64,000 nucleotides of DNA. Source: Parafrankia sp. EUN1f (GTDB lineage: Bacteria > Actinomycetota > Actinomycetes > Frankiales > Frankiaceae). Under the pieces are notes generated by a model that had not been told where the DNA came from, did not search any database, and saw only the letters and a list, made by a program, of their open reading frames with translations. Location: the NCBI RefSeq assembly GCF_000177675.1, contig NZ_ADGX01000016.1, positions 1-64,000 on the forward strand, read 5' to 3'. Shown here piece after piece: positions 17,949 to 26,334 of the stretch. The position numbers and the translations under genes were made by a program. Every line of letters begins with the position of its first letter. The stretch's first letter is position 1.

Positions 17949-18665
17949 ATGGTCGAGAACGAAGGTCGAGTGGCACTGGTGACCGGCGGCAACCGCGGGA
18001 TCGGGGCGGCCTGCGCGGCGGCGCTCGCCGCGTCGGGCGACCGGGTCGCGGTGGCCAGCCGCGGTGGCGAGGCGCCGGCCGGGATGTTCGGCGTCCGGCT
18101 CGACGTCACGAGCGCGGACAGTGTCGACAAGGCCTTCGCCGAGGTCGAGGCGGAGCTGGGCCCCGTCGAGATCCTCGTCTCGAACGCGGGCCTGGTGCGT
18201 GACACGCTGCTGCCGATGATGTCCGAGGAGGCCTTCCAGGACGTCGTCGACACCAACCTGCTCGGCGCCTACCGGGTGGCCAAGCGCGCCTCCCGCTCCA
18301 TGATCCGCAAGCGCTCCGGCCGGCTGATCTTCGTCTCGTCGGTGGTGGGGCTTTCGGGCGGTCCCGGGCAGTCGAACTACGCCGCCTCCAAGGCCGGCCT
18401 GGTCGGCTTCGCGCGGTCGCTGGCGCGCGAGCTCGGCGGGCGTGGGATCACGTCCAACGTGATCGCCCCCGGCCCGATTCGCACCGACATGACCGATGCG
18501 CTGACGGACGCCCAGCGTGAGTACCTCGTGTCCGCCACCCCCGCCAAGCGGATGGGCGAGCCGGCGGAGGTCGCCGCGGCGGTGGTGTTCCTCGCCTCAC
18601 CCGGCGCCGCCTACATCAACGGTGCGGTGCTCCCGGTCGACGGCGGCGCGGGCATGGGCCACTGA
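17949..18665 (+). CDS. fabG: 3-oxoacyl-[acyl-carrier-protein] reductase
   Basis: The 238-residue classical short-chain dehydrogenase has GGNRGIG (13-19) for NADPH binding, N103, and the catalytic S131, Y144 and K148 in GQSNYAASKAG. It reduces beta-ketoacyl-ACP in the fatty-acid cycle and is the MabA counterpart of the InhA-like enzyme at 12716. The ATG at 17949 has no clear ribosome site, and the 39-bp spacer to the divergent DUF167 gene suggests a leaderless or nearly leaderless message. Upstream in-frame starts fall in the antisense of the E1-like gene and are not credible. It is followed, after 368 bp, by a small gene and hemH. Confidence 0.92.
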   Translation: MVENEGRVALVTGGNRGIGAACAAALAASGDRVAVASRGGEAPAGMFGVRLDVTSADSVDKAFAEVEAELGPVEILVSNAGLVRDTLLPMMSEEAFQDVVDTNLLGAYRVAKRASRSMIRKRSGRLIFVSSVVGLSGGPGQSNYAASKAGLVGFARSLARELGGRGITSNVIAPGPIRTDMTDALTDAQREYLVSATPAKRMGEPAEVAAAVVFLASPGAAYINGAVLPVDGGAGMGH

Positions 18666-19033
18666 CCCCTTCCGCACCTCACCACCGCCCGACCACCACC
18701 CGGACCCATCCGGGGCACGGCCCCCTGTCACCGCCCCGCTCGTTCCGCCGGCCGGCTGGCCACCGTGAGCTACCCAGGTCATCCAGGCCAGCCGAGCCGA
18801 ACAGCTGAGCATCCGGCCGACCCGCCCGCGCGGTCGTCGACGGGCCGGTTGACGGGTCGTCGGCCGGTGTCGATGACCGGATGGTGGCAGTTCCTTGCAC
18901 GGGCACAGATCTGTCGGGGCCAGCGGTCGACGCGGCGTGCAGGATAGGCCACGGTGGTAAGCGGCGAGACGGCTGGAAAGCCGGCGCCACCGGCGGGGTT
19001 GGCCGGGCGACACGCGGATGCTCGGAGGTGGCG
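18666..19033. other. Intergenic region, no gene seen
   Basis: The spacer between fabG and the 19034 gene is GC-rich and repetitive in CCGG and CACC runs. I see no coding frame with a ribosome site. The promoter for the 19034-hemH pair must lie near its 3' end. Confidence 0.35.
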
Positions 19034-19339
19034 ATGAGTGTGATCAAGGTCGAACCGGCGGGCGGCCGTGGTTACCAGGTGGAGGTCGCGGAGGAGACGG
19101 CGCCCGGGGTGCACGGGCTCACCTTCTCCTATCGCGTGCGGGTGGACGACGACGTGATCACGGCCCTGGAGCTCGACCCCGACGATGACGCGGCGCTGGT
19201 CGCGCTGGTGCGGGAATCCTTCGGCTACCTGCTCGCCCGTGAGCCGGCGACCGCGATCCTCCAGGCCTTCGACCTCTCGACGATCTCCCGGTACTTCCCG
19301 TCCTATCTGGAGGAGATCCGGGAGCGGGTGCCACGCTGA
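19034..19339 (+). CDS. Small conserved actinobacterial protein of unknown function
   Basis: ATG 19034 is preceded by GGAGG at a good distance. The 101-residue acidic protein is soluble, with beta-rich first half (VIKVEPAGGRGYQVEVAEE) and a helical second half ending SRYFPSYLEEIRERVP. I recognise no domain. It lies 42 bp upstream of hemH in the same direction and is probably cotranscribed with it. Confidence 0.7.
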   Translation: MSVIKVEPAGGRGYQVEVAEETAPGVHGLTFSYRVRVDDDVITALELDPDDDAALVALVRESFGYLLAREPATAILQAFDLSTISRYFPSYLEEIRERVPR

Positions 19340-19381
19340 CCGAGGGCCGGTGACCATCGCAGGAGCGGGAAGGAGGACAGG

Positions 19382-20749
19382 GTGACGAACGGCGCGGGTG
19401 CTGACCGCGGCGGGCCGGGTGGGCTGAGCGGGCCGGGTGGGCTGGACGTGGACGCGCTGCTCCTCGTCTCCTTCGGGGGCCCCGAGGGGCCTGGCGACGT
19501 CATGCCCTTCCTGCGGAACGTGACGCGCGGCCGGGCCGTACCCGAGCTTCGCCTCGCCGAGGTCGCCGCGCACTACGATCACTTCGATGGGCGCAGCCCC
19601 ATCAACGACCAGAACCGGGCGCTGCTCGCCGCGCTGCGCGAACGTCTCGCGCCGCTGCCCGTGTACTGGGGCAACCGCAACTGGGCGCCCTACCTGGCCG
19701 ACACGGTGGCTCGCATGCGCGCCGACGGCGTGCGCCGGGCGGCCTGCTTCGTCACGGCGGCGTTCGCGTCGTACTCGGGCTGCCGGCAGTACCGCGAGGA
19801 CCTGGCCGAGGCGCTGCGGCAGGTGGGCCCGGGCGCACCCGACTTCGTGAAGCTGCGGCTGTTCTTCGACCACCCCGGCTTCGTCGAACCGATGGTCGAT
19901 CACTGCGTCCGGGCGGTCGGGTCGCTGCCCGCCGCGGTCCGGGACGGCGCCCGGCTGGTTTTCACGGCCCATGCGCTACCGCTCGAGCAGGCCGTGGTGA
20001 GCGGTCCCGACGGTGGCGCGTACGAACGCCAGCTGCGGGCGACCGCGGAGGTGATCGCCGCTCGGGTCGGCGCGCGGCTCGGTCGTTCGCATCCGTGGCA
20101 GCTCGCCTTCTGCAGCCGCAGCGGCCCACCCGGTGTGCCCTGGCTGGAGCCGGACATCAACGACGCCCTGGCGGCGCTCGCCGAGGACGGCGAGCGGGCC
20201 GCCGTGATCGTGCCGGTCGGCTTCGTCAGCGACCACATGGAGGTCGTCTACGACCTGGATGTGGAGGCGGTCCGCACCGCCGGGGAGCACGGCATCGCCG
20301 TGGCCCGCGCCGGCACCGTCGGGACGGACCCGCGCTTCGTCGACATGGTGGCCGACCTCCTCGCCGAGCGGCGGCATCCTGACTGGGATCGACCGGCGTT
20401 GAGCGAGCAGGGCCCCGCGCACGACGTCTGCCCGCTGCACTGCTGTGACCCGGCCGGGCCGCTCGCGTTCTGGGCGAGGACGGGGGTGAACGGCTCCCGG
20501 GTGGTGATGACGGGCGGCGCGGGCACCCGCGCGCACGGCCGGCCGGGTGTGAGGCGCCCGGCAGCCGCCGGTGTTCCCGCGGATCTGTGCGGGCGGGGGC
20601 ACGGGCGTTCCGGTCTGTCGGAACCCGGGCTCTGCGGGCAGCCGAACGACCCGGGGCCCGCGGATGGTGGACCCCGCGGTGAAGCGACGATACTGGTGGA
20701 GGAGCGGGCAAGCGTCGCGCGGCCCGACTCACCTCCCGCAGGCGAATAA
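19382..20749 (+). CDS. hemH: Ferrochelatase ([2Fe-2S]-type, likely coproporphyrin ferrochelatase)
   Basis: The first 365 residues form a complete ferrochelatase with the active-site histidine H197 in FTAHALPLEQ and the acidic E287 in SDHMEVVYDLD. Cysteines C134 (YSGCRQY) and C350/C354/C355 (DVCPLHCCDP) suggest the iron-sulfur cluster known from mycobacterial ferrochelatases, although the exact spacing should be compared. In actinobacteria the enzyme usually inserts iron into coproporphyrin III. GTG 19382 follows an AGGAGG site. An unusual low-complexity C-terminal tail of about 90 residues, Gly/Pro/Arg-rich with two extra cysteines, follows the normal end. Its position after fabG echoes the mabA-inhA-hemZ order of mycobacteria. 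Confidence 0.9.
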   Translation: MTNGAGADRGGPGGLSGPGGLDVDALLLVSFGGPEGPGDVMPFLRNVTRGRAVPELRLAEVAAHYDHFDGRSPINDQNRALLAALRERLAPLPVYWGNRNWAPYLADTVARMRADGVRRAACFVTAAFASYSGCRQYREDLAEALRQVGPGAPDFVKLRLFFDHPGFVEPMVDHCVRAVGSLPAAVRDGARLVFTAHALPLEQAVVSGPDGGAYERQLRATAEVIAARVGARLGRSHPWQLAFCSRSGPPGVPWLEPDINDALAALAEDGERAAVIVPVGFVSDHMEVVYDLDVEAVRTAGEHGIAVARAGTVGTDPRFVDMVADLLAERRHPDWDRPALSEQGPAHDVCPLHCCDPAGPLAFWARTGVNGSRVVMTGGAGTRAHGRPGVRRPAAAGVPADLCGRGHGRSGLSEPGLCGQPNDPGPADGGPRGEATILVEERASVARPDSPPAGE

Positions 20750-20767
20750 GACGGAGCGATCCGAGAC

Positions 20768-21283
20768 ATGCAGCGATTTGTGTTCGACCCGCCGGAGCGG
20801 TTCGTGGTCGGAACCGTCGGGCAGCCCGGGGACCGTTCGTTCTTCCTCCAGGCCGCGGCCCGCGGCCAGCTCGTCACGGTGGGGCTTGAGAAGACCGAGG
20901 TGACCGCACTCGCCGAAGGGCTGACCGCGCTGCTCGGCCAGGTGGGCCAGACGCAGGGGATCCCGCTGCCCACCGCCGCCGAGGTCGAGGTCGACCTCGC
21001 CCCGCTGGACGCACCGTTCGAGGAGGACTTCCACCTCGGCCAGCTCACCGTCTCGTGGGACGGTCACCGGGTCTTCGTCGAGGCGGCCGGTCTGGCGGCT
21101 GGGGAGGCCCGGGTCGCGGAGGGCGAGAGCGAGGTCGACTCGCTGCGTGTCGGCATGTCGATCGAGCAGACGAAGGCCTTCATCGAACGGGCCCGCAGCA
21201 TCGTCGCCGCCGGGCGCCCGCCGTGCGTGCTGTGCGGGCGGCCCGACGATCCGTCCGGGCACTTCTGCCCCCGTCTGAACTGA
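20768..21283 (+). CDS. DUF3090 protein
   Basis: The 171-residue protein opens MQRFVFDPPERFVVGTVGQPG and ends with a small Cys/His knuckle, CVLCGRPDDPSGHFCPR, both typical of the DUF3090 family of actinobacteria. The terminal CxxC and HxC residues could bind zinc. No function is established. In other actinomycetes the gene is often beside the SCO1 family protein and histidinol-phosphatase-like genes; here it follows hemH by 18 bp and is probably cotranscribed. It converges with the reverse-strand gene at 21291 across seven bases. Confidence 0.88.
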   Translation: MQRFVFDPPERFVVGTVGQPGDRSFFLQAAARGQLVTVGLEKTEVTALAEGLTALLGQVGQTQGIPLPTAAEVEVDLAPLDAPFEEDFHLGQLTVSWDGHRVFVEAAGLAAGEARVAEGESEVDSLRVGMSIEQTKAFIERARSIVAAGRPPCVLCGRPDDPSGHFCPRLN

Positions 21284-21290
21284 CCGCCGC

Positions 21291-22070
21291 TCAGCGGGTG
21301 GCGTAGGCGGGGTCGAAGGCGTCGTACGCGGCCTCGTAGGCCCGGCGGACGGCGGCGGACAGCCCGCGCAGCACGTCGGAGCGGCGGCTGATCTCGCTCG
21401 CGGTGACGGCGGCGCCGTCGTCGAGCGCGGCGAGCTCCAGCAGCTTCGCGAGCCGCTCGGCGCGCGCGAGCAGGGCATGCGCGTTCGGCGGGTAGCCGGG
21501 GCCCAGCCCGGGCCCGGGCTCGGATTCGCCCCGATCCCGCAGCAGCGCGAGCACCTGGGGCCGCGCGCTGGCGATGTCCAGATCGACGAGTGCCGCCGTG
21601 GTCTGCCTGATCGCCACCGAGAGCTCATGATCGGCGGCCCGCAGGCCCGCCGGCGGCGGGGGGACGCGCGCGGCCCGCAGCACCCGCCAGTGGACGGATT
21701 CCATCACGCCCTCGACGGCCGGGCCGTGCACGACGACCGACGGGACGAGCGCCAGCGGCGGGTTCGGCCCGATCACCAGCAGTGCCTCCCCGGCGGTCAG
21801 CGCGTCCTGGTTGAGGTCGGACGGGCCAGGCAGGCTGCTGACATCGCCGGGCACGGGCAGAACCAGGCGCAACCGCTCGGCCCCGACGCGGCGCAGGGCA
21901 CCGAGGCCGAGCACCAGCGGCTCGTCGCCGAGCGTGTGCGGTGCACCGCTGCCCAGGGCCTCGTGCACCCGGGTGATCACGTCGTCGAGGCCGACGAGTC
22001 CAGCCAGCCAGGCATTGCCCCATCCAGCGAGGACACCTGAGCGAGGGGAGGCGGGCATGTCGGCAAGCAC
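21291..22070 (-). CDS. Conserved protein of unknown function, end of GT operon
   Basis: The 259-residue soluble protein has no signal peptide or membrane segment and no motif I can name. Its first half is beta-rich (LRLVLPVPGDVSSLPG, ALLVIGPNPPLALVPSVVV) and its second half helical with many Ala/Arg. An alternative start, ATG 22058, gives four fewer residues. It lies 18 bp after the SGNH hydrolase gene on the same strand, so it is the last gene of a four-gene reverse operon with two glycosyltransferases, although no enzymatic link is evident. Confidence 0.65.
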   Translation of the reverse strand: MLADMPASPRSGVLAGWGNAWLAGLVGLDDVITRVHEALGSGAPHTLGDEPLVLGLGALRRVGAERLRLVLPVPGDVSSLPGPSDLNQDALTAGEALLVIGPNPPLALVPSVVVHGPAVEGVMESVHWRVLRAARVPPPPAGLRAADHELSVAIRQTTAALVDLDIASARPQVLALLRDRGESEPGPGLGPGYPPNAHALLARAERLAKLLELAALDDGAAVTASEISRRSDVLRGLSAAVRRAYEAAYDAFDPAYATR

Positions 22071-22088
22071 ATGCCTACCGTAGGGAAT

Positions 22089-23057
22089 TCACCGGCCCGA
22101 CGCGGTGCCGAGCCGCCGGAAACCGTGGTTTCTTGCCGGTGGATCTCGCCGAATGACCCGCGTGCGACCCGCCAGCCAGGGAATCCCGATCGTGACGACC
22201 CAGTGGAGATGGTCCAGGGTCCCCGGTGGTGGGGGCTCATGGTGCGGATCCGGCAGGTCGGCGAGGATCATCCCGCTCTCCCGCAGTTTCTCCGCGAATG
22301 CCCGTGCGATGAGCCGATGTCCGTGCGGCCCCGGATGCACCCGGTCGACGTCGAACGTCGACCGGCGGTGGATGGCGGGATGCTGGCCGAGGTCGACCAC
22401 GAGCACCCCGGGGTCCCGCGCCGCGGCCGCGTCGATCGCGGCGTTGAGGTGCCCGACGCGTTCGGTGAGCAACCGTGCGAAGGGGCCCGGAAGGGGGAGC
22501 AGGCCACCCGGGTCGGGCAGTTTCGCGGTCAGCACGACCACTCCGGCGGCACGCAGCCGGCCGATGCTCCACACCAGGTCCTGGCGCAGCCGAAGCGGGT
22601 CGAACGTCGGCTTGAAGACGTCGTTCATGCCGGCGACCACGCACGCCAGCGCGGGCCGCAGGGCCAGCGCGACCGGGAGCTGGCGGACGCGGACCTCTCG
22701 GGCCGTGGCGCCCGTCCGGGCCAGGTTCTCGTAGTGCACATGCCCCGGTGGGGCCAGGGTGGCCGCGAGCAGCGCGGCGAAGCCCCGGCCGGCGAGGGCG
22801 GCCGGGGCCCGGTCGCGGCCCATGCTGACGCCGTCGCCCAGACCGGCGGTGAGGCTGTCGCCCAGTGCCACGAAGCGCAGCAACCCGTTCGTGGCGCCCG
22901 CCGCGCCGCCAGCGGGCGACCCGGCTGTGCTGCTGGCGGGGCTGCCAGCGGAGCCGCTGGACGGGCCGCCGAACGGGCCGCCGGCGGGGCTGAGCCGCCG
23001 CGTGTCGTGGGTGTGGACGGTGATGTCGGCGCCGGCGGCGCGCCCGGTCTCGGTCAC
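22089..23057 (-). CDS. SGNH/GDSL-type hydrolase
   Basis: After a 60-residue Gly/Ser/Ala-rich lead, the protein shows block I FVALGDSLTAGLGDG (nucleophile Ser), a Gly in ARTGAT, Asn in VVAGMNDVF and the terminal block V DVDRVHPGPHGH with Asp and His, so the catalytic set is complete. Such enzymes are esterases or lipases, often acting on acylated glycans. No clear signal peptide is present. The GTG start follows the upstream glycosyltransferase stop by 12 bp. The context with two GT4 enzymes suggests trimming of an acylated glycolipid, but that is an inference. Confidence 0.85.
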   Translation of the reverse strand: MTETGRAAGADITVHTHDTRRLSPAGGPFGGPSSGSAGSPASSTAGSPAGGAAGATNGLLRFVALGDSLTAGLGDGVSMGRDRAPAALAGRGFAALLAATLAPPGHVHYENLARTGATAREVRVRQLPVALALRPALACVVAGMNDVFKPTFDPLRLRQDLVWSIGRLRAAGVVVLTAKLPDPGGLLPLPGPFARLLTERVGHLNAAIDAAAARDPGVLVVDLGQHPAIHRRSTFDVDRVHPGPHGHRLIARAFAEKLRESGMILADLPDPHHEPPPPGTLDHLHWVVTIGIPWLAGRTRVIRRDPPARNHGFRRLGTASGR

Positions 23058-23069
23058 GACGTGAGGACG

Positions 23070-24257
23070 TCAGGCGGCGAGCGGGTCGCGCGTCGGGGCC
23101 GGCTCGCTGGCCGGGGGAGCGGGCGCCTCGGCGTCGTGGCACCGCAGGAAGCCGGTGATGGTCGCCTCCCAGGGGAACTGCTCCGCCCGGCTGCGGGCGG
23201 CCGCACGGCGGTGGTCGGGGTCGAGAGCGAGCAGCTCCATCGCGGCGTCGGCGAAGGTGAACCCCGTCCCGGCGGCGCTCAGACCGGCGACCTGGCCGTC
23301 GCCCGTCCCGGCGACCATCTCGGCCAGCGCGCTGGAGTGGTTCACGACCGGCGCGGTGCCGCTCGCCATCGCCTCCAGCGCGGCCAGACCGAAGGTCTCG
23401 ATCGGGCCGGGCGCGAACGCCAGGTCGGCGGTCGCGAGCAGGCCGGCGAGGCGGGCCGGGTCCGCGACGAACCCGAGGAAGGTCACCGGCAGCCCGGTCG
23501 CCATCCGCTCCAGGCGCCCGCGACTGGAACCGTCGCCGGCGATGACGAGCCGGACCGGCACCGCGCGGCGCACCAGCTCGGCCACCGCGGACAGCGCGAT
23601 GTCGACCCGCTTCTCCGGCGAGAGACGGGTCGCCGCGACGATGAGGATCTCCCGGTCGCGGGCGAACGCGCGCCGCAGCGTGCGGTCGTGGTTGGCGGGG
23701 GTGAACCGCTCGAGCTCGACCCCCAGCGGCACCTGGACCAGGTTCTCGGCGCCGATGCGGACGAACTCGGTGGCGGCCCAGCGGGTCGTGGCGACCACCG
23801 TGTCGAACGCGGCGGCGAGCGCGCGGTTGGAATGGTCGGCCGCAGAGCTGACGGGCAGCACCCCGCGCAGCGGCGCGGGCGTCCACAGGCTCAGCAGCCG
23901 GTCGAGCCGCTCGTGGCTGACCACGAGCGAACGGACGCCGGCCTTGCGGGCCCACCGGCCGAGTGGGCGCAGCGTCGCCCGGTCGTGGATCTCGATCCGG
24001 TCCGCGCCGACCTGTTCGGCCACCGCGGCCACCCGCCGCGGGTCGGCCAGGATCCGGTAGCCGGTCCGCGGCAGGAACGGCGCGCGCAGGGTGATGATCC
24101 GCGCGTGTGGCGTGCGCTCCTCGTTGTCCGCTGCTCCCGGAACGATCTGCACCACCTCGTGGCCGGCGGCGGTGTACCCCGTCGCGAGGTGCCGCAGGGT
24201 CGTCCGGATCCCGCCGGAGGCGGGCGCGACGAAGCTCGCCGCCTGAACAATCCTCAT
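23070..24257 (-). CDS. GT4 family glycosyltransferase (second of pair)
   Basis: The 395-residue GT-B fold enzyme begins MRIVQAASFVAPASGGIRTTL, with a glycine-rich acceptor loop. It carries the C-terminal nucleotide-sugar site RLSPEKRVD, VIAGDGSSRGRL and the E-x7-E motif in GPIETFGLAALEAMASGT. Its ATG overlaps the stop of the preceding GT gene (ATGA), implying translational coupling. A mannosyl- or glucosyl-transferase acting on a lipid or glycan carrier at the cytoplasmic face of the membrane is likely. The donor cannot be read from sequence. Confidence 0.88.
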   Translation of the reverse strand: MRIVQAASFVAPASGGIRTTLRHLATGYTAAGHEVVQIVPGAADNEERTPHARIITLRAPFLPRTGYRILADPRRVAAVAEQVGADRIEIHDRATLRPLGRWARKAGVRSLVVSHERLDRLLSLWTPAPLRGVLPVSSAADHSNRALAAAFDTVVATTRWAATEFVRIGAENLVQVPLGVELERFTPANHDRTLRRAFARDREILIVAATRLSPEKRVDIALSAVAELVRRAVPVRLVIAGDGSSRGRLERMATGLPVTFLGFVADPARLAGLLATADLAFAPGPIETFGLAALEAMASGTAPVVNHSSALAEMVAGTGDGQVAGLSAAGTGFTFADAAMELLALDPDHRRAAARSRAEQFPWEATITGFLRCHDAEAPAPPASEPAPTRDPLAA

Positions 24258-25411
24258 CGTCGCCACCTGTCGCTCGTCGTGTTCGTGGGGAGCCGGGTGC
24301 CCAGGACGTCCCGGTAGTGCCCGAGCAGCTCCTCGCCGATCGCGTGCCAGGTGCAGCCCGCGACCGAGGCCCGCGCCGCCGTCGAGAGCCGGGTCCGCAG
24401 CTCGGCGTCCTCTACGAGGCGGAGCACCTCGCGGCGCATGGAGACCGGGTCCCCGGGGGCGTAGTGCAGGCCGGTCCGCTCGTGGTCGATGACGTCGAGC
24501 AGGCCGCCGGCCGCCGGGCCGACCACCGCGACGCCGCTGGCCTTCGCCTCCTGCGCGGCCTGGCAGAACGTCTCGTTGATCCCGGTATGCACGAAGACGT
24601 CCAGGCTGGCGATGGCGGCCGACAGCTCGGTGCCGGTGCGGAAGCCGAGGAAGGCCGCCTCCGGCAGTGCCCGGGCCAGCGCCGGCCGGCACGGGCCGTC
24701 GCCGACGACGACCAGCCGGGCGCCGGGCATGCCGGCGGCTCCCACGAGCAGCTCGACCCGCTTCTCCCGGGCCAGCCGCCCCACATAGCCGACGAGGACC
24801 TCCCCGTTGGGTGCGAGCCTCGCCCGCAGCGCCTCGTCCCGGTGCTCGGGGTTGAAGCGCTCGAGGTCGACGCCACGGCTCCACCGGGCGACCCGCTGCA
24901 CGCCCTCGGACAGCAGCGTGTCGACGGCATCCCACGACGGCGCCAGCGTGCGGCTGGCGAGCCGATGGACGGTCGCCAGCCAGCGCCAGATCGTCCGCTC
25001 GGCCAGCGCCAGCCCGTAGCGGGTCGCGAAGGCGGCGATGTCCGTCTGGTAGACGGCGATGCTCGGCACCCCGAGCCGCCGCGCGGCGTAGGCCGCCTGG
25101 GCCCCCAGACCCGCCGGCGCGGCCAGATGGACGACGTCCGGACGGAACTCGCGCAGCGCCGCCGGCAGCCCCGTCCACGGCGTCGCGAAGCGGAACTCGG
25201 GGTAGCCCGGCATCGGCGCGGACGGGCTCCACAGCACGGGCGCCCCGGCATAGCTGCGCGGCGCGGTGCGGCGAGCCGCCGGCGCCGGCGCCGGCGCGAT
25301 GACGAGGGCCTCGTGACCGGTGTCGCGCAGATGCTCCAGCACCCGGCACACGGAGTTCGTCACACCGTCGATCTGAGGCAGGAACGACTCACTTACCACC
25401 GCGACTCGCAC
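24254..25411 (-). CDS. GT4 family glycosyltransferase, MgtA-like mannosyltransferase
   Basis: The GT-B enzyme begins VRVAVVSESFLPQIDGVTNSV and contains the mid-protein GVDLERFNPEHR, the donor-site VGYVGRLAREKRVELL and GINETFCQAAQEAKASGV (E-x7-E region). These recall, from memory, the actinobacterial GDP-mannose-dependent MgtA/PimB-like alpha-mannosyltransferases that build phosphatidylinositol- or glucuronate-based mannolipids. I start it at GTG 25411, right at the conserved N-terminus; an ATG at 25474 would add 21 unconserved residues. It is the first gene of the four-gene reverse operon (GT, GT, SGNH hydrolase, unknown). Confidence 0.85.
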   Translation of the reverse strand: MRVAVVSESFLPQIDGVTNSVCRVLEHLRDTGHEALVIAPAPAPAARRTAPRSYAGAPVLWSPSAPMPGYPEFRFATPWTGLPAALREFRPDVVHLAAPAGLGAQAAYAARRLGVPSIAVYQTDIAAFATRYGLALAERTIWRWLATVHRLASRTLAPSWDAVDTLLSEGVQRVARWSRGVDLERFNPEHRDEALRARLAPNGEVLVGYVGRLAREKRVELLVGAAGMPGARLVVVGDGPCRPALARALPEAAFLGFRTGTELSAAIASLDVFVHTGINETFCQAAQEAKASGVAVVGPAAGGLLDVIDHERTGLHYAPGDPVSMRREVLRLVEDAELRTRLSTAARASVAGCTWHAIGEELLGHYRDVLGTRLPTNTTSDRWRR

Positions 25412-25695
25412 ACGAGCACGGTGGCAGCGACCGGCGCCCACGTGAGGACTACAATCCGTCCGTCGCGTAAACATTCGGACACGACTTGGTGCGACGGGAA
25501 CTTATGGCCGGGTCCGGCGCCCGTGATCCCGCCGGGTGTCCGATCTCGCGCCACGGATCGTTGAATCGCACGGGCGCGAGTGGGCAGGATGTTGGGGAGG
25601 CACGGGCCACTCCGGGCCTGCTGGCCTTGCCGGCGCCGGGCGGCTGGCCTGGCCCCGGTGGCGTGATCGGTCGACATGGGCAGGCGGCGGTTGAC

Positions 25696-26334
25696 GTGAG
25701 GTGGCGACGAGGCGAGCCCGTGCTGATCACTTCGGCGGCCGAGGCCAGGCCGGAGGAGATCCGCCGTCGCGAGCAGCGCTACGTCCTCACGATGCTGGTC
25801 CGGGTGGTCTGCTTCGTGCTGGCCGTCGTCGCGTTCTCCGGCTGGCTGCGCATCGTCGCGGTGGCTCTCGCCGTGATCCTGCCCTGGATCGCGGTCGTGG
25901 TCGCCAACGGCGGGCCGGCACCGTCCGACCGCCGCCAGGCGGGCTTCGTCCCGAAGGACCCGACCGTCACCGAGCCGCACGCCCTGGCCGCCGGCCACAC
26001 CGTCGTCGACGCCACGGTCGTCGACGGGGAGTGGTCGGCCGACCCGCCGCCCGCCGCCGGCCCGGACTCGGCGGATCATGATGGCAGCGCGGGCAGCGCG
26101 GGCAGCGCGGGCAGCGCGGGCAGTGCGGGCAGCGCGCCCGCCGGGCCCGGCGGGCGCGCGGAGCCCGGCGGTGCAGACGACGTCGGTCCGGGACCTGGGT
26201 GGCGCGACACGGGCGCCACCGCCGACGCGGGGATGATCATCGATGCGGTCGTCGTCGCATCAACTTTCGCGGACGACACACGGGCGGGCCAGGAGTCGGA
26301 CGCCGGGCCCGCGGCCGACCGCGCTGATCGCTGA
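25696..26334 (+). CDS. DUF3099 membrane protein
   Basis: The recognisable core is VLITSAAEARPEEIRRREQRYVLTML, split as VLITSAAEARPEE and RRREQRYVLTMLV, followed by two membrane helices (LVRVVCFVLAVVAFSGWL and IVAVALAVILPWIAVVVANG). This is the DUF3099 layout. GTG 25696 or GTG 25720 are the likely starts; the frame is open back to 25486 but that part looks non-coding. The C-terminal 110 residues are disordered and include six 9-bp tandem repeats encoding (GSA)n. Function is unknown; the family is widespread in actinobacteria near the fabG/fabI/hemH region, which fits here. Confidence 0.75.
   Translation: MRWRRGEPVLITSAAEARPEEIRRREQRYVLTMLVRVVCFVLAVVAFSGWLRIVAVALAVILPWIAVVVANGGPAPSDRRQAGFVPKDPTVTEPHALAAGHTVVDATVVDGEWSADPPPAAGPDSADHDGSAGSAGSAGSAGSAGSAPAGPGGRAEPGGADDVGPGPGWRDTGATADAGMIIDAVVVASTFADDTRAGQESDAGPAADRADR
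26083..26136 (+). repeat. 9-bp tandem repeat in DUF3099 gene
   Basis: Six consecutive copies of GGCAGCGCG (one with a single change) encode a Gly-Ser-Ala run in the disordered tail. Confidence 0.85.

Noticed and set aside
22071-24317. A 748-codon forward frame opposite the SGNH hydrolase and glycosyltransferase genes
   Set aside because: The reverse strand carries recognisable enzymes with conserved motifs and coupled starts; this frame has no known features.
23070-25349. A 759-codon frame merging two glycosyltransferases
   Set aside because: The second enzyme starts at ATG 24257 inside an ATGA overlap, and the first enzyme is in another frame.
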